Source of the DNA: an uncultured Lachnospiraceae bacterium
GTDB taxonomy: Bacteria; Bacillota; Clostridia; Lachnospirales; Lachnospiraceae
Length of the DNA stretch: 5,328 bases
Direction: 5' to 3'
Assembly (NCBI GenBank): GCA_910586605.1
Contig: CAJUJR010000101.1
Span: 1 to 5,328 of the forward strand
Below the pieces are notes generated by a model that was not told the origin of the DNA, did not search any database, and saw only the letters and a list, made by a program, of their open reading frames with translations. A program made the translations under genes and the position numbers. Position 1 is the first letter of the stretch. Each line of letters begins with the position of its first letter. Shown in pieces: positions 1 through 5,273 of this stretch.

Positions 1-2
1 TT

Positions 3-89
3 CGAAATTCTCTTCATAATTTTTCTTCTCTTGATGATGCCATTTATTCCTTTTTAAAGTTGAATGACTATAGGTTACGAGGTCTATGA
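3..89 (+). other. Open frame running in from the left edge (possible C-terminal gene end)
   Basis: One plus-strand frame is open from the window edge to a TGA at 87-89 and encodes 28 residues ending YRLRGL. It could be the tail of a gene such as the tnpB of the adjacent element, since tnpB 3' ends often overlap the omega-RNA scaffold. However, no TnpB zinc-finger or RuvC motif is present in so short a piece, and the codons are not distinctive. The frame may equally be chance. Nothing else is seen in bases 1-60. Confidence 0.15.
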
Positions 90-130
90 AGCAGGAAGCC
101 CATTGGCTTTAGACAATGGGTAGTTCACAC
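60..130 (+). mobile_element. Right end of an IS200/IS605-type (TnpB-associated) element, probable omega-RNA 3' end
   Basis: The segment has the layout typical of the right end of clostridial IS605-group elements: a purine-rich lead (GAAGCAGGAAG, 88-98), a hairpin with arms CCCATTG (99-105) and CAATGGG (114-120) around a CTTTAG-containing loop, then TAG and the terminal pentamer TTCAC (124-128). In this family the end is where TnpA cleaves, and the same bases form the 3' scaffold of the TnpB guide RNA (omega-RNA), whose guide is the DNA just past the end. That guide would begin at 129 and run over the ribosome binding site and start codon of the next gene. The transposase and tnpB genes are not in the window; they may lie to the left or be absent (a non-autonomous copy). 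Recognition rests on remembered family appearance, not on an alignment. The left boundary given is approximate. Confidence 0.7.
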
Positions 131-131
131 T

Positions 132-138
132 GGGGGTG
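132..138 (+). promoter_or_regulatory. Ribosome binding site of the 144-569 gene, inside the presumed IS guide segment
   Basis: GGGGGTG differs from the consensus GGAGGTG by one base and lies five bases before the ATG at 144. It lies within the first bases after the IS605-type TTCAC end, so the sequence that would act as the guide of the element's RNA also contains this translation signal. Confidence 0.6.
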
Positions 139-143
139 TTCGC

Positions 144-569
144 ATGGAGGAACTGTTGGTTTTTGCATTTTTGCTTTATGAGGAATTAGTAACAGAAGAC
201 GAGTATAGTAAATGCCTTAATGAATTATTTTTCAACAACCCCGAAAATAATGATTTGCTCTATTTAGAATGGGAAACGGACATTAAAAAGGCGATTATTT
301 ATATAAGAACACATTTTGACTACAAAAATCTTGATTTAGAGCGGTTTGGTAAATTTTTAATGGGCAAATTAAAAGAGGTTTATGTAAATTATTCCGATAT
401 AAAATGTTTTGCAAGCCGAATGTATCGCTTATGGGAAAGTCTGCCTGGGAATATTCAGGATATAGAACCATTTTGGATTCTAAGCTATGCGGATGAACCT
501 TTATCATGGGGAGATGAAGAACAGGCTAGAGACATTTATGAGCATATGTTTGGATATTATAATAAATAA
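144..569 (+). CDS. Hypothetical protein, small acidic, probably helical
   Basis: This gene encodes 141 residues and I do not recognise the family. The start is supported by a GGGGGTG ribosome binding site at 132-138, five bases before the ATG; the frame has no other usable start before an in-frame TGA at 87. The product is rich in Asp/Glu and aromatic residues, has no signal peptide or convincing membrane segment, and looks cytoplasmic and mostly helical. The hydrophobic start (LLVFAFLLYEEL) is interrupted by acidic residues and is too short for a membrane anchor. The C-terminal part carries a Trp/Asp/Glu-rich patch (PFWILSYADEPLSWGDEEQA). Small acidic orphan proteins like this are often immunity proteins of polymorphic toxins, but no toxin gene is visible and this is only a guess. 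The gene is visibly more AT-rich than the genes to its right and abuts an insertion element end, which suggests an acquired or accessory gene. Confidence 0.75.
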   Translation: MEELLVFAFLLYEELVTEDEYSKCLNELFFNNPENNDLLYLEWETDIKKAIIYIRTHFDYKNLDLERFGKFLMGKLKEVYVNYSDIKCFASRMYRLWESLPGNIQDIEPFWILSYADEPLSWGDEEQARDIYEHMFGYYNK

Positions 570-720
570 AATTCAAATGAAAAAAATATGGTTTATGGTA
601 TCATACATGGAAGAATCAAATAAAAAATAGTGGAATAATCTACTTGCCACCCCACAAAAATGAATGCCGGGAACAGGAGAAGCCGCATAAACATTATTTC
701 GATTTGTATAGTAGTTACTA

Positions 721-750
721 TTCACAGCAGGCTCTTTATGTGCTAATATA
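721..750 (+). promoter_or_regulatory. Possible sigma-A promoter for the redox-domain/EAL gene
   Basis: TTCACA (721-726, five of six matches to TTGACA) is followed after 18 bases by TAATAT (745-750, four of six matches to TATAAT). This would give a transcript starting near 757 with about 50 untranslated bases. The -10 overlaps a perfect 12-base palindrome, CTAATATATTAG (743-754), which could be an operator or simply AT-rich chance. The rest of the 570-807 gap shows no gene, no strong terminator after the first gene, and no known RNA element. Confidence 0.35.
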
Positions 751-807
751 TTAGTAATTGAATAAACATAGTAAGAAAACACAGCAGATAGAAATGGGGT
801 AGTGTAT

Positions 808-2556
808 ATGACGCACATTGAAAAAGCAGAACAGCTCTTGCATCAGCAATATCACTGTTCACAGGCATTGTTGGGGGCATTTGCAGAAGATGTTGGCCTG
901 GATTTAAAAACGGCATTTAAAATCAGTACCTGCTTTGGCGCTGGGATGCGGCAGGGGGGAACTTGCGGCTGCATCACAGGTGGGCTTCTGGTGCTTGGGA
1001 TGGCGCTTGGTTTTTATGATTCACAGGACAGGGAACTGGAAATATATGGAAACCAGAAAACGGATGAATTCGTAAAAACTTTTACGGAAAGAATGGGCGG
1101 AGTCATAGATTGCCGTGATATTTTAGGGAAGGACATTTCAACGCCGCAGGGAATGGCTGACATCCGGAAAGAGGGGTTGATTTTAAAAAAATGCCCGAAG
1201 GCGTTGGGGATATGCATTGAATTGTTAGAAGAGTTGCTAAAGGAGCAATTGAAGCATAAAAAAGAGACCAGTATCAGCCTGGAAGACCTCCCTGCAAATG
1301 ACGAGGTGGAAATTGTCCTGAAAAATATCAGTAAACTCCGCTGTTTCCGCAGAAATGTAAATAACCTTTTGTTTTCTACCTCAAAAGAGGTTGCATTTAT
1401 CCAGTTTGATATACGGAAATTTAAAATTGTCAATGATATATATGGGGAAAAGTTTGGAGATGAAATATTAGATTTTATCAGGGAACAGTTAAGTGGATAT
1501 TGTAATAAAAACCAATTTTTTATTAATCTCCGCAGCGATGTATTTATGATTGTAACAGAATATGATAAACCAGAAGATATTATTGGTTTTATTAATGGGC
1601 TGGATAAAAAAGTTAGTTTCTTCAAAAAAATAGAACTTCATATGACATATGGAGTATATACTGTGGAAGACAAAGAAATAGAACTCCGGCAGATGGAAGA
1701 CCGCGCCGCTATGGCAAGGAAAGCGGCAAAAAACAATATTATGACAAATATTCTGTTTTATAAAGAGCAGTTTAAAGTTTCCCTTTACAATAAGAAATTT
1801 ATTGAAGAAAATATGAGGGTGGCTATTACAGATAATCAATTTTTAATGTATCTTCAGCCGAAGTACAGTATTATAAAAAATGAAATTATTGGGGCAGAAG
1901 CCCTCGTAAGGTGGCGGCATCCAGAGCGTGGGATGATTTATCCAGACCAGTTTATCCCGGTAATTGAAGAAAATGGGTTTATTAGGAAAGTGGATTATTA
2001 CATATGGGCGAAAGCCTGCCAGTTTATTAAAAAATGTGAAAATATTGGGATTACTTCCTGCCCGGTTTCTGTCAATGTGTCGAGGGTGCATTTGCAGGAT
2101 AATGAATGTATAGAAGTGCTTTCTGATTTAATAGAAAGTAACCACATCCCAAAATCCCTGCTGGAACTGGAAATAACAGAAACGGCTGATAATTACCAGG
2201 TAAGCATGAAAGCCTTGGAGTTGAAAGAAGAAGGGTTTACCCTTTTGATGGATGATTTTGGAAGCGGATATTCTTCTTTGAACATCCTTTTGGAAACTCC
2301 TTTTGATGTAATAAAGCTGGATAAGAAGTTTATTGAAAATATGATGGTATCAGGAAAAGGGAAGCTTATATTGGAACAGGTAGTTTCCATGTCAAACAAG
2401 CTGGAGCTGGGGCTTCTGGCAGAAGGGGTAGAGACAAAGGAGCAGGTAGAATTGCTGCAAAGCATCGGCTGCGACCAGGTACAAGGGTATTATTATGCCA
2501 AGCCAATGCCGGAAGAGGAGTTTTTTGAATTGTTAAAAAAGCAGTACTTTAACTAA
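808..2556 (+). CDS. C_GCAxxG_C_C redox-type domain fused to degenerate GGDEF and intact EAL c-di-GMP phosphodiesterase
   Basis: The 582-residue product has three parts. Residues 1-150 match the C_GCAxxG_C_C family (putative redox-active or metal-binding): HCSQALLGAF with Cys17, Cys42, the core TCGCITGG with Cys53/Cys55, then Cys102, Cys129 and Cys136. Residues about 175-320 are a GGDEF-like domain. Its N-terminal metal/nucleotide motif is kept (FDIRKFKIVNDIYG, 200-213), but the signature is RSDVF (242-246), so cyclase activity is unlikely. Residues about 325-578 are an EAL domain with the expected catalytic set: Glu364 (EALVRW), Asn423, Glu455, Asp482-Asp483 (DDFGSGYSSL), Lys503, Glu539 and Gln559. 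It should therefore hydrolyse c-di-GMP to pGpG in the cytoplasm; no membrane segment is seen. I chose the ATG at 808 because GGGGT (796-800) sits seven bases upstream, while the GTG at 802 is too close to that site. The gene stands alone and is followed by a terminator. That the cysteine domain controls the EAL output is inference. Confidence 0.93.
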   Translation: MTHIEKAEQLLHQQYHCSQALLGAFAEDVGLDLKTAFKISTCFGAGMRQGGTCGCITGGLLVLGMALGFYDSQDRELEIYGNQKTDEFVKTFTERMGGVIDCRDILGKDISTPQGMADIRKEGLILKKCPKALGICIELLEELLKEQLKHKKETSISLEDLPANDEVEIVLKNISKLRCFRRNVNNLLFSTSKEVAFIQFDIRKFKIVNDIYGEKFGDEILDFIREQLSGYCNKNQFFINLRSDVFMIVTEYDKPEDIIGFINGLDKKVSFFKKIELHMTYGVYTVEDKEIELRQMEDRAAMARKAAKNNIMTNILFYKEQFKVSLYNKKFIEENMRVAITDNQFLMYLQPKYSIIKNEIIGAEALVRWRHPERGMIYPDQFIPVIEENGFIRKVDYYIWAKACQFIKKCENIGITSCPVSVNVSRVHLQDNECIEVLSDLIESNHIPKSLLELEITETADNYQVSMKALELKEEGFTLLMDDFGSGYSSLNILLETPFDVIKLDKKFIENMMVSGKGKLILEQVVSMSNKLELGLLAEGVETKEQVELLQSIGCDQVQGYYYAKPMPEEEFFELLKKQYFN

Positions 2557-2586
2557 AAAAGGGGATGCGCAGGCATCCCTCTTTTT
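2555..2586. terminator. Bidirectional intrinsic terminator between convergent genes
   Basis: Arms GGGATGC (2562-2568) and GCATCCC (2573-2579) pair perfectly around the loop GCAG. The hairpin is flanked by an A run (2555-2560) on the left and CTTTTT (2581-2586) on the right. It therefore gives a GC hairpin plus U-tract when read from either strand. It begins right at the stop codon of the EAL gene and ends at the stop codon of the minus-strand sigma-like gene, so it can serve both. Confidence 0.9.
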
Positions 2587-2888
2587 CATGTTATAGAAAT
2601 TTTGTCAATTTGTTGCTGTGCTTTATCAATACACCTTGCTGCATATGTTGCAAGCCTGATATTTTTGGTATCATCAAAGGTATCGATTCCCTTAATCAGG
2701 CCAATTGTTCCAATGGAGATTAAATCATCCATATCTTTATCTCCCATATTATATTTTCTGGCAATATACGCTACCAGCCTTAAATTTTTTTCAATCAGGC
2801 AATTTCTTGCGCTGCGGTCCCCGGCACGACATTTTGCTATGCATTCTTTTTCTTCTTTTGCACTCAGCGGTTTTGGAAAAGATTGCAC
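2586..2888 (-). CDS. SigK-like sporulation sigma factor, N-terminal fragment only
   Basis: The 100-residue product closely resembles the N-terminal part of SigK-type sigma factors: FPKPLSAKEEKE (4-15), then ARNCLIEKNLRLVAYIARKY (27-46), then DDLISIGTIGLIKGIDTFD (54-72, region 2.2, which contacts the core polymerase clamp), then IRLATYAARCI (77-87). In SigK this continues as ENEILM into region 2.4. Here it diverges after residue 88 into a short unrelated tail (KAQQQIDKISIT) and stops. Regions 2.4, 3 and 4 are missing, so it is under half the usual length and cannot recognise a promoter alone. A hydrophobic pro-sequence is also absent. I prefer the GTG at 2888 because AGAGGTG lies six bases upstream; a GTG at 2897 is inside that site. 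It could be half of a sigK split by an intervening element, a remnant, or a small regulator competing for core polymerase. Confidence 0.8.
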   Translation of the reverse strand: MQSFPKPLSAKEEKECIAKCRAGDRSARNCLIEKNLRLVAYIARKYNMGDKDMDDLISIGTIGLIKGIDTFDDTKNIRLATYAARCIDKAQQQIDKISIT

Positions 2889-2915
2889 TACTGACACCTC
2901 TAAATGATATCCTTA

Positions 2916-2943
2916 TATCCTATGCAAATCGGTGCGTGTCCGT
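2916..2943 (-). promoter_or_regulatory. Sigma-K-like promoter upstream of the sigK-like fragment
   Basis: On the minus strand CATAGGATA (2924-2916) matches the sigma-K -10 pattern CATANNNTA. An AC dinucleotide (2943-2942) lies 17 bases further upstream, as expected for the minimal sigma-K -35. Transcription would start near 2909, leaving about 20 bases before the GTG at 2888 and including its ribosome binding site. Sigma-E promoters share the CATA start, so sigma-E control is also possible. The motifs are short and could arise by chance; placement and spacing raise the likelihood. Confidence 0.4.
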
Positions 2944-2981
2944 GCTTTTCCAACAAATTTCTACTATTTTTTAACAGTTCC

Positions 2982-3833
2982 TTAACATGTCTTTCCATTG
3001 TACCGTAAGGCATATTCTGCAGTTTTCACCGCGTCTTCTAAGGTATCGGCAGCAGCCAGGAATCCATTTGGGTGGCAGAATCGCAGGCTTTTAATTCCGC
3101 TTAACTTTGCAAGCTCTTCCGCTTCGACGCCCCACCACTCTTTTGGGAAATCGCAGGCCAGGGAATTATCTTCCAGGCTTTTTGGGACTCCCTGGATGCT
3201 GAATCCTCCACGGTTAGAAGGGTATACGGCAAACTGGTAAGGGCTTCCTATTACATCCTGCTTCCAGGGGACATATATAGGCATTACCAGAATTTTACCA
3301 TCAGATTCGTCCATTGCCTTGTCTAGCACTGCTTTTCCGCGCTTCATGCCCTCCAGCATCTGGAAATGATTCCGCAGAATCGTTTCTGCAAATTCCTCTG
3401 CCTTCCAGAAACATTCGTCATAAGACAATCCAGAATCCCATCCTGGGTTAAATTCAGCAATAATTTCAGCCAGCATATTGTCGCTGCCAGTATTATCTGA
3501 TTTATCCAGCGGCTGGACAAATTCTGCATCAAACCGCTGGACTTCTTTTTCATCTGCAAGCTGATTGCCAAATGCCCTCCAGAGAAGGCCGAAGGCCGCA
3601 TAAGGACATCCATTTTCACGGTATTCTTTCTCTTTTTGGTGGTGGTCAAATTGCCCTCTTCCAATATCATAAACGATGCCGTCAAATGCCTCTGGAACTT
3701 CAAATCCCCGTTCTATTTGGATTTTTGGGTTTAAAATCCGCAGCAGCGCTGTAGAAAACACATCATCTGAATGGAACTTCCCTCCATGTGTAAACCCCTT
3801 TTCTGGTACGGTAGTTTTTCTGAAATTTTCCAT
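2982..3833 (-). CDS. MYG1/UPF0160 family protein, putative metal-dependent phosphohydrolase or exonuclease
   Basis: The 283-residue protein has the hallmark motifs of the MYG1 family: THGGKFHSDDV (15-25) and DIGRGQFDHHQ (56-66). These supply the His/Asp metal ligands of the DHH-like fold. The family's C-terminal element is FCHPNGFLAA (252-261). Length is normal for bacterial members and the gene looks intact. Eukaryotic MYG1 is reported as a 3'-5' RNA exonuclease; the bacterial role and substrate are not established. No signal peptide or membrane segment is seen, so it should be cytoplasmic. The ATG lies three bases after the icd stop codon and has no strong ribosome binding site of its own, which suggests translation by reinitiation from icd. 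No clear terminator follows it, so its transcript may run into the sigma-like gene, whose preferred start is 93 bases downstream of the stop. Confidence 0.92.
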   Translation of the reverse strand: MENFRKTTVPEKGFTHGGKFHSDDVFSTALLRILNPKIQIERGFEVPEAFDGIVYDIGRGQFDHHQKEKEYRENGCPYAAFGLLWRAFGNQLADEKEVQRFDAEFVQPLDKSDNTGSDNMLAEIIAEFNPGWDSGLSYDECFWKAEEFAETILRNHFQMLEGMKRGKAVLDKAMDESDGKILVMPIYVPWKQDVIGSPYQFAVYPSNRGGFSIQGVPKSLEDNSLACDFPKEWWGVEAEELAKLSGIKSLRFCHPNGFLAAADTLEDAVKTAEYALRYNGKTC

Positions 3834-3836
3834 AGC

Positions 3837-5045
3837 CTACATCATACTTTCTAAGTTTTCACGGATTGCTTTGATAAACTGCTCACTATTTAAGGCAGTT
3901 ACTTCTTTTAAGCTTGTAATCTGTGTTAAATCCTTTGTCATTTTACCGGATTCAATTGTCCCCAAAGTTGCCTTTTCTAATTTATCTGCAAAGTTACAAA
4001 GTTCTGGAAGGCTGTCAAGTTCCCCTCTTTTGCGAAGCGCCCCGCTCCATGCAAAAATGGTGGCTACAGAGTTTGTAGAGGTTTCTTCTCCGCTTAAATG
4101 CTTATAATAGTGCCTCTGGACGGTTCCATGCGCTGCTTCATATTCATATACCCCATCTGGTGATACCAGGACAGACGTCATCATAGCGAGGGAACCACAG
4201 GCAGAGGATACCATATCACTCATTACATCCCCGTCATAATTCTTGCATGCCCAGATAAAACCGCCTTTTGCCTTCATAACACGCGCAACAGCATCATCAA
4301 TCAGGGTATAAAAATATTCAATGCCTGCAGCGTCAAATTTTTCCTTATATTCTTTCTCAAAGATATCCTGGAAAATGTCTTTAAAATTGTGGTCATATAT
4401 CTTGGAAATGGTATCCTTTGTCGCAAACCATAAATCCTGCTTCGTATCTAAAGCGAAACTAAAGCAGGCTCTTGCAAAGCTTTCAATCGACTTGTCTACG
4501 TTATGGATTCCTTGTAAAATACCAGGGCCGGTAAATTCCTGGATTGTTTTGCGGATTTCGCTGCCATCTTCACCTGTAAATACAAGCTCTGCCTTGCCGG
4601 CACCTGGTACCTTAATTTCTGTATTTTTATATACATCCCCATAGGCATGTCTTGCCAGGGTAATTGGCTTTTCCCAGTTCTTTACACATGGCTCAATCCC
4701 TTTTACCTGGATTGGGGCACGGAACACTGTCCCGTCTAATGCAGCACGGATTGTCCCATTAGGAGATTTCCACATTTCTTTTAGGTTGTATTCTGTCATT
4801 CTGGCTGCATTTGGCGTAATCGTTGCGCATTTTACTGCAACGCCATATTTTTTCGTTGCTTCTGCAGAATCTATTGTAACCTGGTCATTTGTTTCATTAC
4901 GGTGTTCCAGGCCTAAATCATAATATTCTGTTTTTAAATCAATAAAAGGCAGAAGAAGTTCGTCCTTAATCATCTGCCAGAGGATACGTGTCATCTCATC
5001 CCCATCCATTTCAACTAATGGTGTTTTCATCTGAATCTTAGCCAT
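3837..5045 (-). CDS. icd: NADP-dependent isocitrate dehydrogenase, eukaryote-type (type II)
   Basis: The enzyme converts isocitrate and NADP+ to 2-oxoglutarate, CO2 and NADPH in the cytoplasm, feeding glutamate synthesis in fermentative anaerobes. The 402-residue product matches the homodimeric eukaryote-like group, not the E. coli type. Motifs seen include VEMDGDEMTR (11-20), the substrate-binding KSPNGTIR (93-100, Ser94), ARHAYGD with Arg132 (the position equivalent to human IDH1 Arg132), catalytic-type Lys210 (ATKDTI), metal-binding aspartates in LIDDAV (Asp250) and NYDGDVMSD (Asp273, Asp277), and the NADP loop HGTVQRH (306-312). I chose the ATG at 5045 because GGAGG lies eight bases upstream; an upstream in-frame ATG at 5060 overlaps that site and would add an atypical MEDDS extension. 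It is the first gene of an apparent operon with the MYG1-family gene. Confidence 0.97.
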   Translation of the reverse strand: MAKIQMKTPLVEMDGDEMTRILWQMIKDELLLPFIDLKTEYYDLGLEHRNETNDQVTIDSAEATKKYGVAVKCATITPNAARMTEYNLKEMWKSPNGTIRAALDGTVFRAPIQVKGIEPCVKNWEKPITLARHAYGDVYKNTEIKVPGAGKAELVFTGEDGSEIRKTIQEFTGPGILQGIHNVDKSIESFARACFSFALDTKQDLWFATKDTISKIYDHNFKDIFQDIFEKEYKEKFDAAGIEYFYTLIDDAVARVMKAKGGFIWACKNYDGDVMSDMVSSACGSLAMMTSVLVSPDGVYEYEAAHGTVQRHYYKHLSGEETSTNSVATIFAWSGALRKRGELDSLPELCNFADKLEKATLGTIESGKMTKDLTQITSLKEVTALNSEQFIKAIRENLESMM

Positions 5046-5097
5046 ACTATCATCCTCCATTTCTCAAAATCTTCCAATTTCCGTCAAAAACAAAATA

Positions 5098-5126
5098 ATC
5101 ATATCACAAATCCATTGATTTGTGAA
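5098..5126 (-). promoter_or_regulatory. Sigma-A promoter of icd
   Basis: On the minus strand TTCACA (5126-5121, five of six matches to TTGACA) is followed after exactly 17 bases by TATGAT (5103-5098, five of six matches to TATAAT). Transcription would start near 5091, giving a leader of about 46 bases that includes the GGAGG ribosome binding site. This is the best promoter in the window. Confidence 0.75.
5104..5125. promoter_or_regulatory. Perfect inverted repeat inside the icd promoter, candidate operator
   Basis: TCACAAATC (5104-5112) and GATTTGTGA (5117-5125) are exact reverse complements separated by four bases. The palindrome fills the spacer and covers most of the -35 box, ending at the edge of the -10, which is a classic repressor position. 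The half-site is not one I can tie to a known regulator; its TCACA/TGTGA order is inverted relative to a CRP-type site. A hairpin terminator reading is unlikely because no U-tract directly follows. Confidence 0.5.
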
Positions 5127-5142
5127 CTATTTTGCCGTAAAA

Positions 5143-5205
5143 TAAGCTATCGGAGGCAAAACAAGCACGAGCGAAGCGAAGTATTTGTTTTGCCCCGATA
5201 GCTTA
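5143..5205. repeat. Long inverted repeat (21-bp stem with one bulge) around a 20-base loop
   Basis: TAAGCTATCGG (5143-5153) pairs with CCGATAGCTTA (5195-5205), and GGCAAAACAA (5155-5164) pairs with TTGTTTTGCC (5185-5194); A5154 is a single bulge. The loop holds a nested GCGAAGC mini-hairpin. The DNA could extrude as a cruciform or the transcript could fold strongly. No run of T directly follows on either strand, so it is not a standard intrinsic terminator. Confidence 0.85.
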
Positions 5206-5206
5206 G
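5152..5206 (+). repeat. 55-base direct repeat, copy 1
   Basis: This begins GGAGGCAAAACAAGCACG and ends CCCCGATAGCTTAG. It is identical base for base to 5274-5328. Both copies contain the inner arms GGCAAAACAA/TTGTTTTGCC and one GCGAAGC motif. Identity stops immediately on the left (C5151 against A5273). Confidence 0.95.
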
Positions 5207-5273
5207 CGACAAAATCAGAAAGCGCGAAGCGCGGCTGACGGCGAAGCCGGCAGGAGTTTGGAGCAACCCCCAA
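5207..5273 (+). repeat. GC-rich spacer of a 122-base repeat period, with two mini-hairpins
   Basis: Between the two 55-base copies lies a 67-base segment clearly richer in G and C than the genes around it. It contains GCGCGAAGCGC (5222-5232) and GGCGAAGCC (5240-5248), each a short stem closed by a GAA triloop, and a TTGG/CCAA pairing near 5258-5273. No credible gene or known RNA family is seen. If the array continues off the right edge this would be part of the repeating unit. Confidence 0.6.

Noticed and set aside
1..17. Minus-strand ATG running off the left edge (MKRIS), with a tiny frame overlapping it upstream
   Set aside because: There are only five codons and no usable evidence; it cannot be told from chance.
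660..746. Short plus-strand open frame starting ATGAATGCC
   Set aside because: There is no ribosome binding site close to its start and the 28-codon product has no recognisable feature.
573..818. Minus-strand open frame of 81 codons across the intergenic gap
   Set aside because: It has no ribosome binding site, overlaps the start of the redox/EAL gene, and its composition (many Tyr, Phe, Ser and Asn) looks like translated AT-rich spacer.
1014..1625. Minus-strand open frame of 203 codons inside the redox/EAL gene
   Set aside because: It lies opposite a gene with clear domain motifs, has no recognisable motif itself, and is explained as an antisense shadow.
3344..3703. Alternate-frame minus-strand reading of 119 codons inside the MYG1 gene
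   Set aside because: It overlaps conserved MYG1 motifs in another frame and has no independent start signal or family resemblance.
5104..5125. CRP/FNR-type binding site
   Set aside because: The half-sites are in the opposite order (TCACA then TGTGA) and the spacing is wrong for that family.
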